Positions 6,600 through 16,684 are shown, numbered from the stretch's first letter. The stretch: 41,809 bases of DNA from an uncultured Bacteroidales bacterium (GCA_902784425.1 CACZUS010000015.1:1-41809); one strand, 5' to 3'. Notes: generated by a model from the letters alone, not told the origin. Translations and numbers: made by a program.

Positions 6600-6779
6600 C
6601 AAATTAAAACAATCCCTGATGTCAACTATCAGTTAATGGCGGGCCACGCCTTCGGGTTGCTCTTGTAGCACGGTGGATTACAAAGGCTGACACACATCAA
6701 AATCCTATATAGAGGAGTTTAACTTAATCGCGGTGCGACATCTTACAGAGGGCTATATCGATGATATAGCCCTTTTTTT
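6600..6779 (+). ncRNA. Candidate structured non-coding RNA ending in an intrinsic terminator
   Basis: There is no credible reading frame, but the plus strand folds in an ordered way. GATGTC (6618-6623) pairs with GACATC (6737-6742), and nested inside AGTTAA (6631-6636) pairs with TTAACT (6719-6724). Inside that, CCAC (6644-6647) pairs with GTGG (6673-6676) and encloses a UUCG-capped stem (6648-6657) and a TGCT/AGCA hairpin (6658-6670). A strong terminator follows. The local base composition is more GC-rich than the flanks. I could not match it to SRP RNA (no domain IV signature), RNase P RNA or tmRNA. A divergent 6S RNA or a lineage-specific RNA is possible. The 5' end is approximate. Confidence 0.5.
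6749..6779 (+). terminator. Strong intrinsic terminator of the ncRNA candidate
   Basis: An 11-bp perfect stem, AGGGCTATATC with GATATAGCCCT around a GAT loop, is followed by seven T residues (6773-6779). Confidence 0.88.
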
Positions 6780-6821
6780 GTGTTGTATTATCAATTCGTT
6801 TTAAACAAAGGAGGGCACAGC

Positions 6822-6894
6822 GGACGCGGCACATTATTAAAACGGACGCGGCACGCCACATCCCTACGGTAGAGACGTGGCGTGCCGCGTCTCT
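6822..6894. repeat. Dispersed GAGACG palindromic repeat, copy A
   Basis: GACGCGGCACGCCAC (6845-6859) and GTGGCGTGCCGCGTC (6877-6891) form perfect 15-bp arms around a 17-nt spacer; a partial unit, GGACGCGGCAC, precedes it at 6822. The AGAGACG...CGTCTCT core is shared with copies near 20081 and 26563. All three copies lie beyond gene ends in intergenic DNA. Confidence 0.8.
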
Positions 6895-6933
6895 AAACAT
6901 TCATTGGAATATTATAGGCAATGCCTAAAATAA

Positions 6934-6963
6934 GAAAGGTTGAGATGAAAATCCCAACCTTTC
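6934..6963 (-). terminator. Terminator of the nuo operon
   Basis: GAAAGGTTG pairs with CAACCTTTC, and after one mismatch the stem continues to a GAAA tetraloop (6947-6950). On the minus strand it lies 21 nt after the nuoN stop and is followed by CTTATTTTA. Confidence 0.7.
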
Positions 6964-6983
6964 AATTTGTATTCGTATCGGAA

Positions 6984-8408
6984 TTAGAATCCGAAACTGA
7001 TTCCGTTGATGTACTCGTAAATTGGACTGATCAATCCTAAGATAAGGATACCGATTGTGCAGATGAAGAGTCCGATGCGAGTCATGTTATCGCTTTTGAA
7101 ATTCTCGATAGGATTTTCAGAAGTTTTGATAAACATTGCTTTCACCACTTTCAGATAGTAGAAGAGTGAGATGACGGTATTTAACAAAGCGATGAACACC
7201 AACAATGTTTCGCCCTCTCTCATTGCAGCAGCAAAGATGAAGAACTTACTGAAGAATCCGGCAAAGATTGGAATACCACCTAAAGAGAACATAGCCAACA
7301 TCATCACGAAGGCCAACTTAGGATTGGTTGAGTAGAGTCCGTTGTAATCATCCATGTTAAGTCTGCCAGTCTTATTTTCAATTGAAGAAATAACACCGAA
7401 GGCAGCCAAGTTGGTAAACATATAGATGAACAAATAGAAGACCACTGTAGCCATACCTTGAGCGGTACCTGTATAGACACCTAGAATCACATATCCAGCC
7501 TGTGAGATGGAAGAAAAAGCAAGGAATCTCTTAAGGTTTTCTTGGCGAATGGCGAACAAGTTACCTACTGTGATGGTGATGACGATAATCCACCACAAGA
7601 ATGATTGCCATACATCAGGATAGTTGGAGAATGCCTTTACAAGGATGCACATCAAAGCGAAAGCTGCAGATCCTTTTGAAATAACTGAAAGGTATGCTGT
7701 AACAGCAGTTGGTGCACCTTGATACGTATCGGCTGTCCACAAGTGGAATGGAACCAAAGAGATTTTGAAACCTAAACCAGCTATGAAGAAGATGGTAGCC
7801 ATGATACGAAGAGGAGAGTCGAAGAAGTTAACCAATACCTCATCGAAATAGAGAGAACCGCACGTTCCGTAAATCAAAGAGATACCGAACAACATCACGC
7901 CAGAAGAGAAGGCAGCAGTAAGAACATATTTTGCTGCAGCTTCAGCAGACTCTCTTTCTCTCTTGTTGAAAGCAACCAAAGCAGCCATAGGGATGGAAGC
8001 AGTTTCCAAACCAATGTAGAATAGCAAGAAGTTGCCTGATGAAATCATTAAATACATTCCCAATAGGGTAGAGAGCGTTAAGAAATAGAACTCTCCGCAA
8101 TTTTTCTGATTCTCTGTCTTGTTCCATTCAAAACCGAATAAGAAGACAAAGATTGTACCGAGATTCAAAAAGTTCTTAACGAAACTGTGAATATCAGAAG
8201 TGATATACATGCCTCCGAAAGAGGATTCATCACCGACGTTTCCCCATTGAGTGAATCCTAACACTGTGTGGATGGTAAACAAACCAAGCGCCAAGTATTG
8301 GAATGCTTTTTTGTTGCCACCAATAATCAAATCAGCTAACAGAGTTATGATCAAAACCACTACTAAAGAGATTTCGTGGTTCATTATTAGAAAATTACTA
8401 TAATCCAT
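6984..8408 (-). CDS. nuoN: NADH-quinone oxidoreductase-like complex I subunit N
   Basis: This 474-residue antiporter-like membrane subunit forms one of the proton channels in the complex I membrane arm. It is hydrophobic throughout, with about 14 predicted membrane segments. It carries the family landmarks: the charged E in FYIGLETASIPM, the broken-helix region around FKISLVPFHLWTADTYQGAPT, and the lysine-containing FLAFSSISQAGYVILG. It is the last gene of the operon, 19 bp after nuoM, and is followed by a terminator. Length is normal for NuoN. Confidence 0.95.
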   Translation of the reverse strand: MDYSNFLIMNHEISLVVVLIITLLADLIIGGNKKAFQYLALGLFTIHTVLGFTQWGNVGDESSFGGMYITSDIHSFVKNFLNLGTIFVFLFGFEWNKTENQKNCGEFYFLTLSTLLGMYLMISSGNFLLFYIGLETASIPMAALVAFNKRERESAEAAAKYVLTAAFSSGVMLFGISLIYGTCGSLYFDEVLVNFFDSPLRIMATIFFIAGLGFKISLVPFHLWTADTYQGAPTAVTAYLSVISKGSAAFALMCILVKAFSNYPDVWQSFLWWIIVITITVGNLFAIRQENLKRFLAFSSISQAGYVILGVYTGTAQGMATVVFYLFIYMFTNLAAFGVISSIENKTGRLNMDDYNGLYSTNPKLAFVMMLAMFSLGGIPIFAGFFSKFFIFAAAMREGETLLVFIALLNTVISLFYYLKVVKAMFIKTSENPIENFKSDNMTRIGLFICTIGILILGLISPIYEYINGISFGF

Positions 8409-8427
8409 ATCCTATAATTTTTAGCAA

Positions 8428-9945
8428 TCAGAATATTTTAACTATGTTTTCAATTCCTTCGCTGATCATGTCAGACAACCACAATGGACATAAACCGATG
8501 GCAGCAATAGCGAATATTAAGCTGAACACAGCCACTTTCTCATACCATACAGCATCTGTTAATGTTTCGTGATGAGGGTCTTGCATAGGACCGAATAGTA
8601 TTTTACCAACCACACGAAGGATATAAACAGCTGTGATAACGATTGAACTGCAACCAAGGATGACAAATATACGATGGAATAGATCTGGATGTTGGAATGC
8701 ACCTACGAAGATGGTCATTTCAGCAACGAATCCACTCAATCCTGGTAAACCTAACGAAGCCAAACCTGCGATAACGTAGCAGACGCAAAGTACTGGCATC
8801 ACCTTCATCAATCCACCCATCTCGCGAATATCACGAGTGTGTGTACGTCCGTAAATCATACCAATCAAGGCGAAGAACAAGGCTGTCATCAAACCGTGAG
8901 AAACCATCTGTAGAATAGCACCTGTCATGGCAGCTTTGTTCATCATTAAGAGTGCGAACAACACCAAACCACAGTGACTTACAGATGAGTATGCGTTGAT
9001 ATATTTCAAATCGGTCTGTACACAAGCACTGAAGGCTCCATAAACCACACTGATACCTGTTAGGATGATGAAGATCCAAGATAACTCACTAGCAGCTTGT
9101 GGCATTAAGTACATAGCAACGCGGAAGCATCCGTAACCTCCTAGTTTCATCAATACACCTGCGTGAAGCATTGACACTGCAGTAGGGGCTGATGCGTGAC
9201 CATCAGGCGACCATGTATGGAATGGAAACATAGCACCCAACACACCAAAACCGATGAAGGTGAGAGGGAAGAATATGTTTTGCCAACTCATATCAGCACC
9301 GCTGTTGGCTAATGCTGCTACATTCTGAGAAATCTCCTGTATGTTGAATGTGCGAAGTGCACCATCTGGTGTGGAGTTGTAATAGATACCCAAGATACCT
9401 ACCATCAAAAAGGCAGAACCACCCATCAACATCAATGTCAACTTCATGGCAGAATACTCTTTCTTACCGCTACCCCAAAGACCGATTAACAAGTACATTG
9501 GAATCAAAGCCACCTCGTAGAACAAGAACATGGTGAACAAGTCTAGTGAGATGAAGAATCCGAATACTCCGATAGACAACATTAGGAACCACAAGAAGTA
9601 TTCCTTTACTTTATCTTCAATGGCATAAGAAACAAATACACCAGTAATAACGATGATGGAGGAGAGGAGCAACATAGCTACTGAAATTCCATCAACACCT
9701 ACAGCATAGTGTATGTTGAGTGATTCAAACCACAACAAAGGAGTGTTGGTAAATAAGAACTCACTGTCATCTCCACCACTTCTCATTTTCAAGTAATTGA
9801 TGGTGAGGTAGGCAGATACAGCAAGAAGAGCCAAACCACCCACCGACATCACAACTCTAATCAAACTCTTATTCTCTCCTTTGATGCAAAAGATGATTGC
9901 CATCATGATGAGAGGAATAATTACAAATAATGATAATATATTCAT
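8428..9945 (-). CDS. nuoM: Complex I subunit M
   Basis: This 505-residue antiporter-like subunit is the middle proton-pumping module of the complex I membrane arm. Landmarks include the key glutamate in FLFYEVALIPMYLLIG, the PFHTWSPDGHASAPTAVSML broken-helix segment with its conserved lysine region (HAGVLMKLGGYG), and INAYSSVSHCGLVLFAL. The arrangement with nuoL upstream and nuoN downstream is standard. No anomalies were noted. Confidence 0.95.
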   Translation of the reverse strand: MNILSLFVIIPLIMMAIIFCIKGENKSLIRVVMSVGGLALLAVSAYLTINYLKMRSGGDDSEFLFTNTPLLWFESLNIHYAVGVDGISVAMLLLSSIIVITGVFVSYAIEDKVKEYFLWFLMLSIGVFGFFISLDLFTMFLFYEVALIPMYLLIGLWGSGKKEYSAMKLTLMLMGGSAFLMVGILGIYYNSTPDGALRTFNIQEISQNVAALANSGADMSWQNIFFPLTFIGFGVLGAMFPFHTWSPDGHASAPTAVSMLHAGVLMKLGGYGCFRVAMYLMPQAASELSWIFIILTGISVVYGAFSACVQTDLKYINAYSSVSHCGLVLFALLMMNKAAMTGAILQMVSHGLMTALFFALIGMIYGRTHTRDIREMGGLMKVMPVLCVCYVIAGLASLGLPGLSGFVAEMTIFVGAFQHPDLFHRIFVILGCSSIVITAVYILRVVGKILFGPMQDPHHETLTDAVWYEKVAVFSLIFAIAAIGLCPLWLSDMISEGIENIVKIF

Positions 9946-9966
9946 TGTCGTGCTATTTTACAGTTT

Positions 9967-11916
9967 TTATAGATAGTTAAGTATGGATAGTAATGTGATG
10001 ACGATGACGCCCATAATGTATACCCATGCATAACTTTGAACATTTCCATCTTGTACCTCTTTGGTGCCTTCTGATGCACTGTTAGTAAACCAAGCTAGTA
10101 AGTTCATAAATCCATCGATGATATGGCGGTCGAACCAAGCAATCGGTTCGCAGATTCTCTTAAAGATGATATTGTTCGTGACGAACAAATAGATCTCATC
10201 GATATAGAATCTGTTGTACGCCCATATATAAGGACGTTTGATGTAAGATACCACAGTGTTTGGTCTGCCTGTTTTCTTGAAATACAAGATATAAGCAACA
10301 CAGATACCAATCAAACCTGCCATAATACTTAAGAGAGCAATTGACCAATGAGTTTCAATAGCATAGCCTAAACTATCTGATGATACCAATTGAGAGAATT
10401 GTAGAATGCCGAATGCCCAACAAATACCAGTGATAACCGTAATGGCAGCCAACACAATCAAAGGAATGGTCATGGTGGATGGTGCTTCGTGAGGCTCATG
10501 TTCGAATCCGTTATCAGGCTCACCGAACCAGAAGATTCTGAAGTAGAGACGGAACATGTAGAATGCAGTTAAACCTGCAACAATATACTCAACAGCGAAG
10601 ACCCATTTGTTAGCTTCGAAAGCAGCTACGATAATCTCATCTTTAGAGAAGAATCCTGAGAATGGAGGAATACCTGCAATTGCCAAACATGCGATAAGGA
10701 ATGTAGCATGTGTGATAGGTAATTTCTTGCGAAGGTTACCCATAGCATCCATCTCGTTGCTGTGAACAGCATGGATGATAGCACCTGCACCCATGAACAA
10801 AAGAGCTTTGAACATAGCGTGTGTGAATAAGTGCCACATGGATGCCGTATAACCCAATCCTTCTTCACCTCCGAAACCGGAAACACCCAAAGCCACCATC
10901 ATGTAGGCGATTTGAGAAATGGTAGAGAAGGCCAATACACGTTTGATATCCGTCTGCGCACAAGCGATGATGGCAGAGAAGATACTAGTAAAGGCACCGA
11001 TGTAAGCGATGACTTCCAACACTCTTGGAGCTTCAAACGAATAGATCGGGAATAGTCTGGCAACCAAATAAACACCAGCGACCACCATGGTGGCAGCATG
11101 GATCAATGCAGATGCTGGAGTAGGACCTTCCATTGCGTCTGGCAACCAAATGTGGAATGGGAACATGGCAGATTTACCAGCACCACCCAAGAAGATTAAG
11201 AAGACTGCAATGGAGATAACAGACAAACCACCTAATGTGATTCCGCCCATCGTATCATGTACAATAGGAACTTGTCCGTCTATAACCTCTGTTAAGATTC
11301 CAAAGTCGAATGTTTGAGTGTAGTAGGAGAGGATCAAGATACCAATCAAGAAGAACATATCAGCGAAACGCGTTACGATGAATGCCTTCTTAGCTGCACG
11401 AACAGCTGATGGCTTCTTGAAGTAGAAACTGATAAGTAGGAATGAAGAAACTCCCACCAACTCCCAGAAGATATACATCTGGAATATGTTCGTTGCTACA
11501 ACCAATCCTAACATAGCGAAGGAGAATAGAGAAAGCACAGCGTAATAACGTTGGAATCCTTCTTCTCCGTGCATGTATCCTAAACTATAGATGTGAACCA
11601 TCAATGAGACTGTCGAAATGACAATCAACATGGTGGCTGAGATAGGATCTAATAAGAAACCAATACTGATAACGAGATTTTCAGTAATGTGTAACCAATC
11701 AAAGTTAAATATAACCTCTTTTGGATATTCCATACCATAGTTTGCTACAAAGTATTGAATGGCAATACCATAACAAACAATGGAGGTGAGGGCAAATACA
11801 GATGTACCAAGAATACCTGCAAATTTCGGACACATCTTATATCCGAACAAGCCAATGATAAGGAACATGGCGAATGGCAGGGCCAATACAAGGGGTGCTA
11901 AATTCAAAAATTCCAT
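9967..11916 (-). CDS. nuoL: Complex I subunit L
   Basis: This 649-residue subunit is the distal antiporter-like subunit and carries the long lateral helix at its C-terminus. Landmarks include YIFWELVGVSSFLLISFYF with the key glutamate, MFPFHIWLPDAMEGPTPASA with the HAATMVVAGVYL segment, and VLAFSTISQIAYMM. The C-terminal part contains a long helix region followed by a terminal membrane segment (YAWVYIMGVIVITLLSIL). It lies 4 bp after nuoK. The length is in the normal range (E. coli NuoL is about 613). Confidence 0.95.
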   Translation of the reverse strand: MEFLNLAPLVLALPFAMFLIIGLFGYKMCPKFAGILGTSVFALTSIVCYGIAIQYFVANYGMEYPKEVIFNFDWLHITENLVISIGFLLDPISATMLIVISTVSLMVHIYSLGYMHGEEGFQRYYAVLSLFSFAMLGLVVATNIFQMYIFWELVGVSSFLLISFYFKKPSAVRAAKKAFIVTRFADMFFLIGILILSYYTQTFDFGILTEVIDGQVPIVHDTMGGITLGGLSVISIAVFLIFLGGAGKSAMFPFHIWLPDAMEGPTPASALIHAATMVVAGVYLVARLFPIYSFEAPRVLEVIAYIGAFTSIFSAIIACAQTDIKRVLAFSTISQIAYMMVALGVSGFGGEEGLGYTASMWHLFTHAMFKALLFMGAGAIIHAVHSNEMDAMGNLRKKLPITHATFLIACLAIAGIPPFSGFFSKDEIIVAAFEANKWVFAVEYIVAGLTAFYMFRLYFRIFWFGEPDNGFEHEPHEAPSTMTIPLIVLAAITVITGICWAFGILQFSQLVSSDSLGYAIETHWSIALLSIMAGLIGICVAYILYFKKTGRPNTVVSYIKRPYIWAYNRFYIDEIYLFVTNNIIFKRICEPIAWFDRHIIDGFMNLLAWFTNSASEGTKEVQDGNVQSYAWVYIMGVIVITLLSILNYL

Positions 11917-11920
11917 ATCA

Positions 11921-12232
11921 TTAATATTTTAATTCGTTAATACTCTTAACATCAATGTTCTTCTTCTTGCGATATACATTGATGATAATTGAAATTGCTA
12001 CGGCTGTTTCAGCAGCAGCTACAACAATTATAAACAAACTGTACATAAATCCCTCTAATTGATCTGGGAATAAGAATCGATTGAAAGCGATGAAATTAAT
12101 GCTTGCGGCATTTAATATCAATTCGATGGACATCAGTATGCTGATTAGATTCTTACGCACAATAAATCCAAACACTCCAATAAAGAATAGGAGTGTACTT
12201 ACGACTAAATAACATTCTAATGGCAAACTCAT
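11921..12232 (-). CDS. nuoK: Complex I subunit K
   Basis: This 103-residue, three-helix membrane subunit carries the two conserved membrane glutamates of the proton path, in LMSIELILNAASINF (second helix) and VAAAETAVAISIII (third helix). The start overlaps the nuoJ stop as ATGA, so translation is probably coupled. The tail is short and basic (YRKKKNIDVKS). Confidence 0.95.
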   Translation of the reverse strand: MSLPLECYLVVSTLLFFIGVFGFIVRKNLISILMSIELILNAASINFIAFNRFLFPDQLEGFMYSLFIIVVAAAETAVAISIIINVYRKKKNIDVKSINELKY

Positions 12233-12777
12233 ATCTCTTCCTCCTTCTTATTAATTTGTGCAACAACTAAGCCACCGATGATGCATGCTAGCAAAAGAAC
12301 ACTGGCAGCTTCGAATGGGAGTAAGTATTGAAATCTCTCTGTGCCCATCAATGTATCACCGACCCATTTCATATCGATGCTGGCAGCAATCTCATCTGCA
12401 CGAACAGTATCTGCAGTGACAAATACCTTTTCTTTTAGAATGATGGATAAAGAGATCGCCAATCCACTAACAGCAGCTAAGCCACCCATTATGGATTTGA
12501 ACTTGGATAATTTCTCTTTTTCTTCTCCTAGATTCTTAACCAGGAAGATAGCGAAAACAAAGAGAACAACGATACCTCCTGCATATACCGACAATTGTAC
12601 TGCAGCCAAAAATTCGTAATTCATCTGCAAGTAAAGACCTGCAATTCCAAACAATACGAAGAATAGGGATGTGGCTGCTCGTAAGATTCTTGTCGATGTT
12701 ACTGTCATTACTCCAAAAAAGAGTATGGAGAATGCCAATATGACAAATATTATATTACTTGCTGTTATATATTCCAT
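12229..12777 (-). CDS. nuoJ: Complex I subunit J
   Basis: This 182-residue membrane subunit has five hydrophobic segments, including the conserved LSVYAGGIVVLFVFAIFLV pi-bulge helix region. The frame is open further upstream through a lysine-rich stretch inside the end of nuoI. I chose the ATG at 12775-12777 because it begins MEYITASNIIFVILAFS, directly at the first membrane helix, and starts 2 bp after the nuoI stop. The loop between helices contains a charged segment (KNLGEEKEKLSKFK). It ends in an ATGA overlap with nuoK. Confidence 0.93.
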   Translation of the reverse strand: MEYITASNIIFVILAFSILFFGVMTVTSTRILRAATSLFFVLFGIAGLYLQMNYEFLAAVQLSVYAGGIVVLFVFAIFLVKNLGEEKEKLSKFKSIMGGLAAVSGLAISLSIILKEKVFVTADTVRADEIAASIDMKWVGDTLMGTERFQYLLPFEAASVLLLACIIGGLVVAQINKKEEEI

Positions 12778-12778
12778 A

Positions 12779-13321
12779 CTATTGATTGTTAGGGTTAACA
12801 TCTTTTGTTTCTTCTGTTTTTGGAGTTTCAACTTTCTTTTCAACAGTTGGAGGTGTCACAGGTTTCTTCTCTTCCTGCTTTGAACCTTCACGGTTGAGCT
12901 GATTCACCAACTTCTCACGTCTGTATACAGAGTGCTCGAAATTGTTACTCCACACAATAGCCTTTTGAGGACATCCCATCGTGCATAATCCACAGAATGT
13001 ACAGCTTCCTAAATCATATAGATATTGGTCGAGTACCTTCTTGGTTTTGCCTTCTCCTATTTCAACTTGTTTTGTCTTAACAGTAATGGTGCCGTTGGGA
13101 CAATTCATTTGGCATATACCACAACCTGTACATTTATGCTCATTATTCGCATTGTGTGGCATGATCAATTCACCTCTGAAACGAGGGGAGTATACTTTTA
13201 CTCCTCTATTCTCCGGATAACACTCTGTTATTGGCTTACGAATGAAATTAATCATCGTAATCTTCATACCCAACAGAAGGTTCTTGATGCCGGATAAAAT
13301 ATCTTTAATGTACTGTATCAT
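12779..13321 (-). CDS. nuoI: Complex I subunit I, two [4Fe-4S] ferredoxin-like
   Basis: This 180-residue subunit carries clusters N6a and N6b of the electron wire. Two CxxCxxCxxxCP motifs are visible: CTGCGICQMNCP (64-75) and CTFCGLCTMGCP (107-118). The N-terminal amphipathic helix (MIQYIKDILSGIKNLL) would lie on the membrane. The last 40 residues or so form a low-complexity tail rich in K, E, P and T that is not part of the ferredoxin fold and is presumably disordered. With NuoE, F and G absent from the operon, this subunit is the likely entry point for electrons from an unknown donor. Confidence 0.95.
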   Translation of the reverse strand: MIQYIKDILSGIKNLLLGMKITMINFIRKPITECYPENRGVKVYSPRFRGELIMPHNANNEHKCTGCGICQMNCPNGTITVKTKQVEIGEGKTKKVLDQYLYDLGSCTFCGLCTMGCPQKAIVWSNNFEHSVYRREKLVNQLNREGSKQEEKKPVTPPTVEKKVETPKTEETKDVNPNNQ

Positions 13322-13332
13322 CTCTTCTTATT

Positions 13333-14406
13333 TTAGAAAATTAATACCCAAACAGCCATTACAAGCATGTTCAATAAACTGATTGGCATTAAAATCTTCC
13401 ACTCCAAATGAAGTAATTGGTCGATTCTTAAACGTGGGAATGTCCATCTTACCCACAAGCTTAATAATACCAACATAAAGGCTTTGCCTAAGAACCAAAT
13501 GTAACTTGGAATGTAACCCATCACTTCGTTGAATCCTGCAGCCCAATCCGCATTGATTTGGAAGGGTTGCCAACCGCCTAAAAAGACTGTTGTGGCAATT
13601 CCAGCGATGATGAACATATTCAAATATTCTGCCAAATAGAACATTCCGTATTGAATACCGGAATACTCTGTGTGATATCCTGCTGTCAACTCGGATTCAG
13701 CCTCTGGTAAGTCGAACGGACCACGGTTGGTCTCTGCATGTCCGGCAATCAAATAGATGATGAATGCGACAAGTGCAGGAAGTGGTGCTTGGAAAATATA
13801 CCATGAATGAGCCTGACCGTTGATGATATCCGAGATGTTTAATGATCCTGCTAATATCATCATGGTAAGAATGGAGAGTCCTGCAGACAATTCATAACTA
13901 ATTAATTGGGCACCACTACGCATGGCTCCAATTAAGGTGTACTTGTTGTTGCTTGACCATCCTGCCAATAGAATTCCGACCACTCCTAATGATGAAATGG
14001 CTAGAACATAGAAAATACCTACGTTAAAATCTATCGCAGCTAATCCTTTTCCGAATTGCAATGCTCCGAATGTACAGAGCGAACCAATTAGTGCAAGGAA
14101 AAGAGCCGTAAAGAACAAAATCTTATCTGATTTGCTGATCTTGACGATCTCCTTCAGCAAAATCTTCACCATGTCCGCAATCAACTGCAACGAACCCCAT
14201 GGACCAACACGGTTAGGTCCAAGACGACATTGGAAACGTGCACATATCTTACGTTCCAAAAAGATGAGAATCAATGCTAATATACAATATAATGCTAGCA
14301 TCAAGACTCCGATTAGAATGTACTCGATGGTCAATGCCGCCCAATTGGGGAGAGCTTCCATCAGCCCCGTATGTACATTCGATACTAAGTTATCTAATTC
14401 TAACAT
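13333..14406 (-). CDS. nuoH: Complex I subunit H
   Basis: This 357-residue membrane subunit helps form the quinone chamber. It has about eight membrane helices. The conserved segments [20 protein letters not shown] (after the first helix) and [20 protein letters not shown] (the acidic loop before helix six) are intact. It lies between nuoCD and nuoI as usual. No anomalies were seen. Confidence 0.95.
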   Translation of the reverse strand: MLELDNLVSNVHTGLMEALPNWAALTIEYILIGVLMLALYCILALILIFLERKICARFQCRLGPNRVGPWGSLQLIADMVKILLKEIVKISKSDKILFFTALFLALIGSLCTFGALQFGKGLAAIDFNVGIFYVLAISSLGVVGILLAGWSSNNKYTLIGAMRSGAQLISYELSAGLSILTMMILAGSLNISDIINGQAHSWYIFQAPLPALVAFIIYLIAGHAETNRGPFDLPEAESELTAGYHTEYSGIQYGMFYLAEYLNMFIIAGIATTVFLGGWQPFQINADWAAGFNEVMGYIPSYIWFLGKAFMLVLLSLWVRWTFPRLRIDQLLHLEWKILMPISLLNMLVMAVWVLIF

Positions 14407-14440
14407 ATTAAATGTTTTCTTTGTTTGTCAATTATAAGAA

Positions 14441-16069
14441 TTATCTATCCGCACACGGAATAACATAGTCCAAAGAGGCTCCGATCATAATCAAATCGGC
14501 AATCTTCTCATTCTTGCACAACGGACCTAAAGCAGAGATCAAGGTCATGCAAGGTGAACGGAACTTCACACGGTATGGATTCTTGTCACCCGTACTGTTG
14601 ATGTAGACTCCAAAGTCACCTCTTGCATTCTCAACTCTTTGATAGTATTCACCTGCAGGCAATTTAATGATGGCAGGTGTTTTTGCTTTGAATCCATCGT
14701 CTGGCAAATGATTGATTAGATAATCAATGATACGAAGCGATTGCTCTATCTCATCCAAACGAATGTAATATCTGTCGTAGGTGTCACCGCCACTGCGTAG
14801 TACCTCTTCAAAGTCTACTTGGTCATATCCTGCATACGGTTCGATTTTACGAACATCGCACGACCAACCAGAGGCTCTTCCTGAAGGTCCTGTCACACCT
14901 AATGATGCAGCTTGCTCTTTTGTCAAGATACCCATTCCTTGCATACGTCCTTTAGCAATAGGGTTTTCAGAGAACAAAACGTGATACTCTTTGATCATCT
15001 TTCTCATATAAGGAATGAATTCCTTCACTTGAGAGATGAATTTATCACTGACTTCGTCTGCCAATCCACCGATTACATTGTAACCTACCATCAGACGTCC
15101 ACCTCCTGTCTCTTCAAAAATATCCATGATTTTTTCACGATCACGCATACCGTAGATGAAGGCGGTGATAGATCCCATATCCATACACATACACCCCCAA
15201 CCTAATAAGTGGGAAGCGATACGTGTCAACTCGTCGAAGATGACACGAACTGCTTGTGCTCTTTTTGGTACTTCCAATCCCAATGCTTTTTCAGCACAAA
15301 GACAGAAAGCATGACGGTTCATCGTACCTGAAAGATAATCCAAACGCTCTGTCAATTGGAGTATTTGAGGATATGTCTTTGACTCGCACATCTTTTCGAT
15401 ACCACGGTGGATGTATCCGAAATTAGGATCCACCTTTTTGATGATTTCACCCTCTAAAGATACGCGAAGGTGAAGCACACCGTGAGTGGCTGGGTGTTGA
15501 GGACCAATGTTGACAACATATTCGCCATTTTCGAACAATTGATTGTGCTTAGTCACCAACTTGCCATCCTTATCAAAGGATAGGGTAGGCATGTCTTCCA
15601 TATCATCGATGCTTTGATTGATGAATGGAACAGGGTTCAATTCGGGATTAGCATCGTAATCTTTACGGAATGGGAATCCTTTCCAATCGGCACGTAAGAA
15701 AATACGGCGAAGGTCGGGATGATCGATGAATTTGATTCCGAAGAAATCGTAAGCTTCACGTTCGTAAAGGTTAGCTGATTCCCATATATCACTTACAGTT
15801 GGTATTTCTAATTTTTCACGATCTGGAGTTTGAACCTTCAAGACGAGCATAGCCATCTTGTCTACTGTGGAGGTAAGATGATAAATGACACCGAAATTGT
15901 CTTTATAATCCATACCTGTTAGGTTCAACAAAACGTCAAATCCTTCAGATTTTAATTTTTGTGCAACTTTGCGAAGTTGTTCGGGAGAAACACAGACCGT
16001 AGGGTATTGTAGCTCTTCTATTGTAAGACCAGAAGCAGCAGAAGAAATAATGTCTTTAATCTTTTTCAT
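14441..16069 (-). CDS. nuoCD: Fused complex I subunits C and D
   Basis: This 542-residue protein is a natural fusion. Residues 1 to about 150 are NuoC (30-kDa subunit; note SANLYEREAYDFFGI and the DHPDLRRIFL, GFPFRKDY segments). After a linker, residues from about 183 on are NuoD (49-kDa subunit), starting YVVNIGPQHPATHGVLHL, whose His lies at the quinone site, and ending in the family-typical LDYVIPCADR. Fusion of nuoC and nuoD is also known in E. coli. The frame is continuous with no sign of a frameshift. It lies 3 bp after nuoB. Confidence 0.95.
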   Translation of the reverse strand: MKKIKDIISSAASGLTIEELQYPTVCVSPEQLRKVAQKLKSEGFDVLLNLTGMDYKDNFGVIYHLTSTVDKMAMLVLKVQTPDREKLEIPTVSDIWESANLYEREAYDFFGIKFIDHPDLRRIFLRADWKGFPFRKDYDANPELNPVPFINQSIDDMEDMPTLSFDKDGKLVTKHNQLFENGEYVVNIGPQHPATHGVLHLRVSLEGEIIKKVDPNFGYIHRGIEKMCESKTYPQILQLTERLDYLSGTMNRHAFCLCAEKALGLEVPKRAQAVRVIFDELTRIASHLLGWGCMCMDMGSITAFIYGMRDREKIMDIFEETGGGRLMVGYNVIGGLADEVSDKFISQVKEFIPYMRKMIKEYHVLFSENPIAKGRMQGMGILTKEQAASLGVTGPSGRASGWSCDVRKIEPYAGYDQVDFEEVLRSGGDTYDRYYIRLDEIEQSLRIIDYLINHLPDDGFKAKTPAIIKLPAGEYYQRVENARGDFGVYINSTGDKNPYRVKFRSPCMTLISALGPLCKNEKIADLIMIGASLDYVIPCADR

Positions 16070-16072
16070 TTC

Positions 16073-16684
16073 CTACTTGGTTTCTGAAAGGTTATTGTCA
16101 CTGGATGGATTCTCCTCCTTTTTACGACAAGGTAACTTGAAGAATTTCTCCACTTTGATTTTTCTCTCTAATTGCATCATACCATAAACCATGGCATCTG
16201 GTCTTGGCGGACAACCTGGAACGTATACGTCGACAGGGATAATCTTATCCACACCTTGTACTACATGGTATGAGTTTTTGAATGGTCCACCACTGATGGC
16301 ACATCCACCCACTGCAATCACATACTTAGGCTCTGCCATTTGGTCGTACAAACGTTTCAATACAGGTGCCATCTTGTGAACAATCGTACCTGCCACAAAG
16401 ATCACATCTGCCTGACGTGGAGAGTTACGCGTAACCTCCCATCCGAAACGAGCAAAGTCAGTTCTCGCTGCACCTACACACATAAACTCGATACCACAGC
16501 ACGCTGTAGCAAAGGTAAGTGGCCATACAGAATGAGAACGGCTCCAGTTGATGAAATCATCCAAAACGCCTAATCCGACACCAACACCATTGTTGCGAAG
16601 CTCTTCAACATACTGCTCTAGATATTCAGTATCCTTGAAGTCTTCCGGCTTCATGCTTTTTACTTTAATATTTTTTACTTCCAT
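16073..16684 (-). CDS. nuoB: Complex I subunit B, N2 [4Fe-4S] cluster
   Basis: This 203-residue subunit binds the terminal cluster N2 that reduces quinone. The tandem cysteines in [10 protein letters not shown], the cysteine in GGCAISGG and the cysteine in [10 protein letters not shown] are all present. I chose the ATG at 16682-16684 rather than one 21 bp upstream because the minus strand has a good AAAGGAG about 8 nt before it. It overlaps the end of nuoA by 10 bp. A further in-frame ATG at 16654 is possible. The hydrophilic tail ([17 protein letters not shown]) is longer than in short homologues. Confidence 0.93.
   Translation of the reverse strand: MEVKNIKVKSMKPEDFKDTEYLEQYVEELRNNGVGVGLGVLDDFINWSRSHSVWPLTFATACCGIEFMCVGAARTDFARFGWEVTRNSPRQADVIFVAGTIVHKMAPVLKRLYDQMAEPKYVIAVGGCAISGGPFKNSYHVVQGVDKIIPVDVYVPGCPPRPDAMVYGMMQLERKIKVEKFFKLPCRKKEENPSSDNNLSETK

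Noticed and set aside
6600-6779. SRP RNA, tmRNA or RNase P RNA as identity of the ncRNA
   Set aside because: I found no SRP domain IV motif, no tRNA-like ends or tag frame, and the length is far too short for RNase P RNA.
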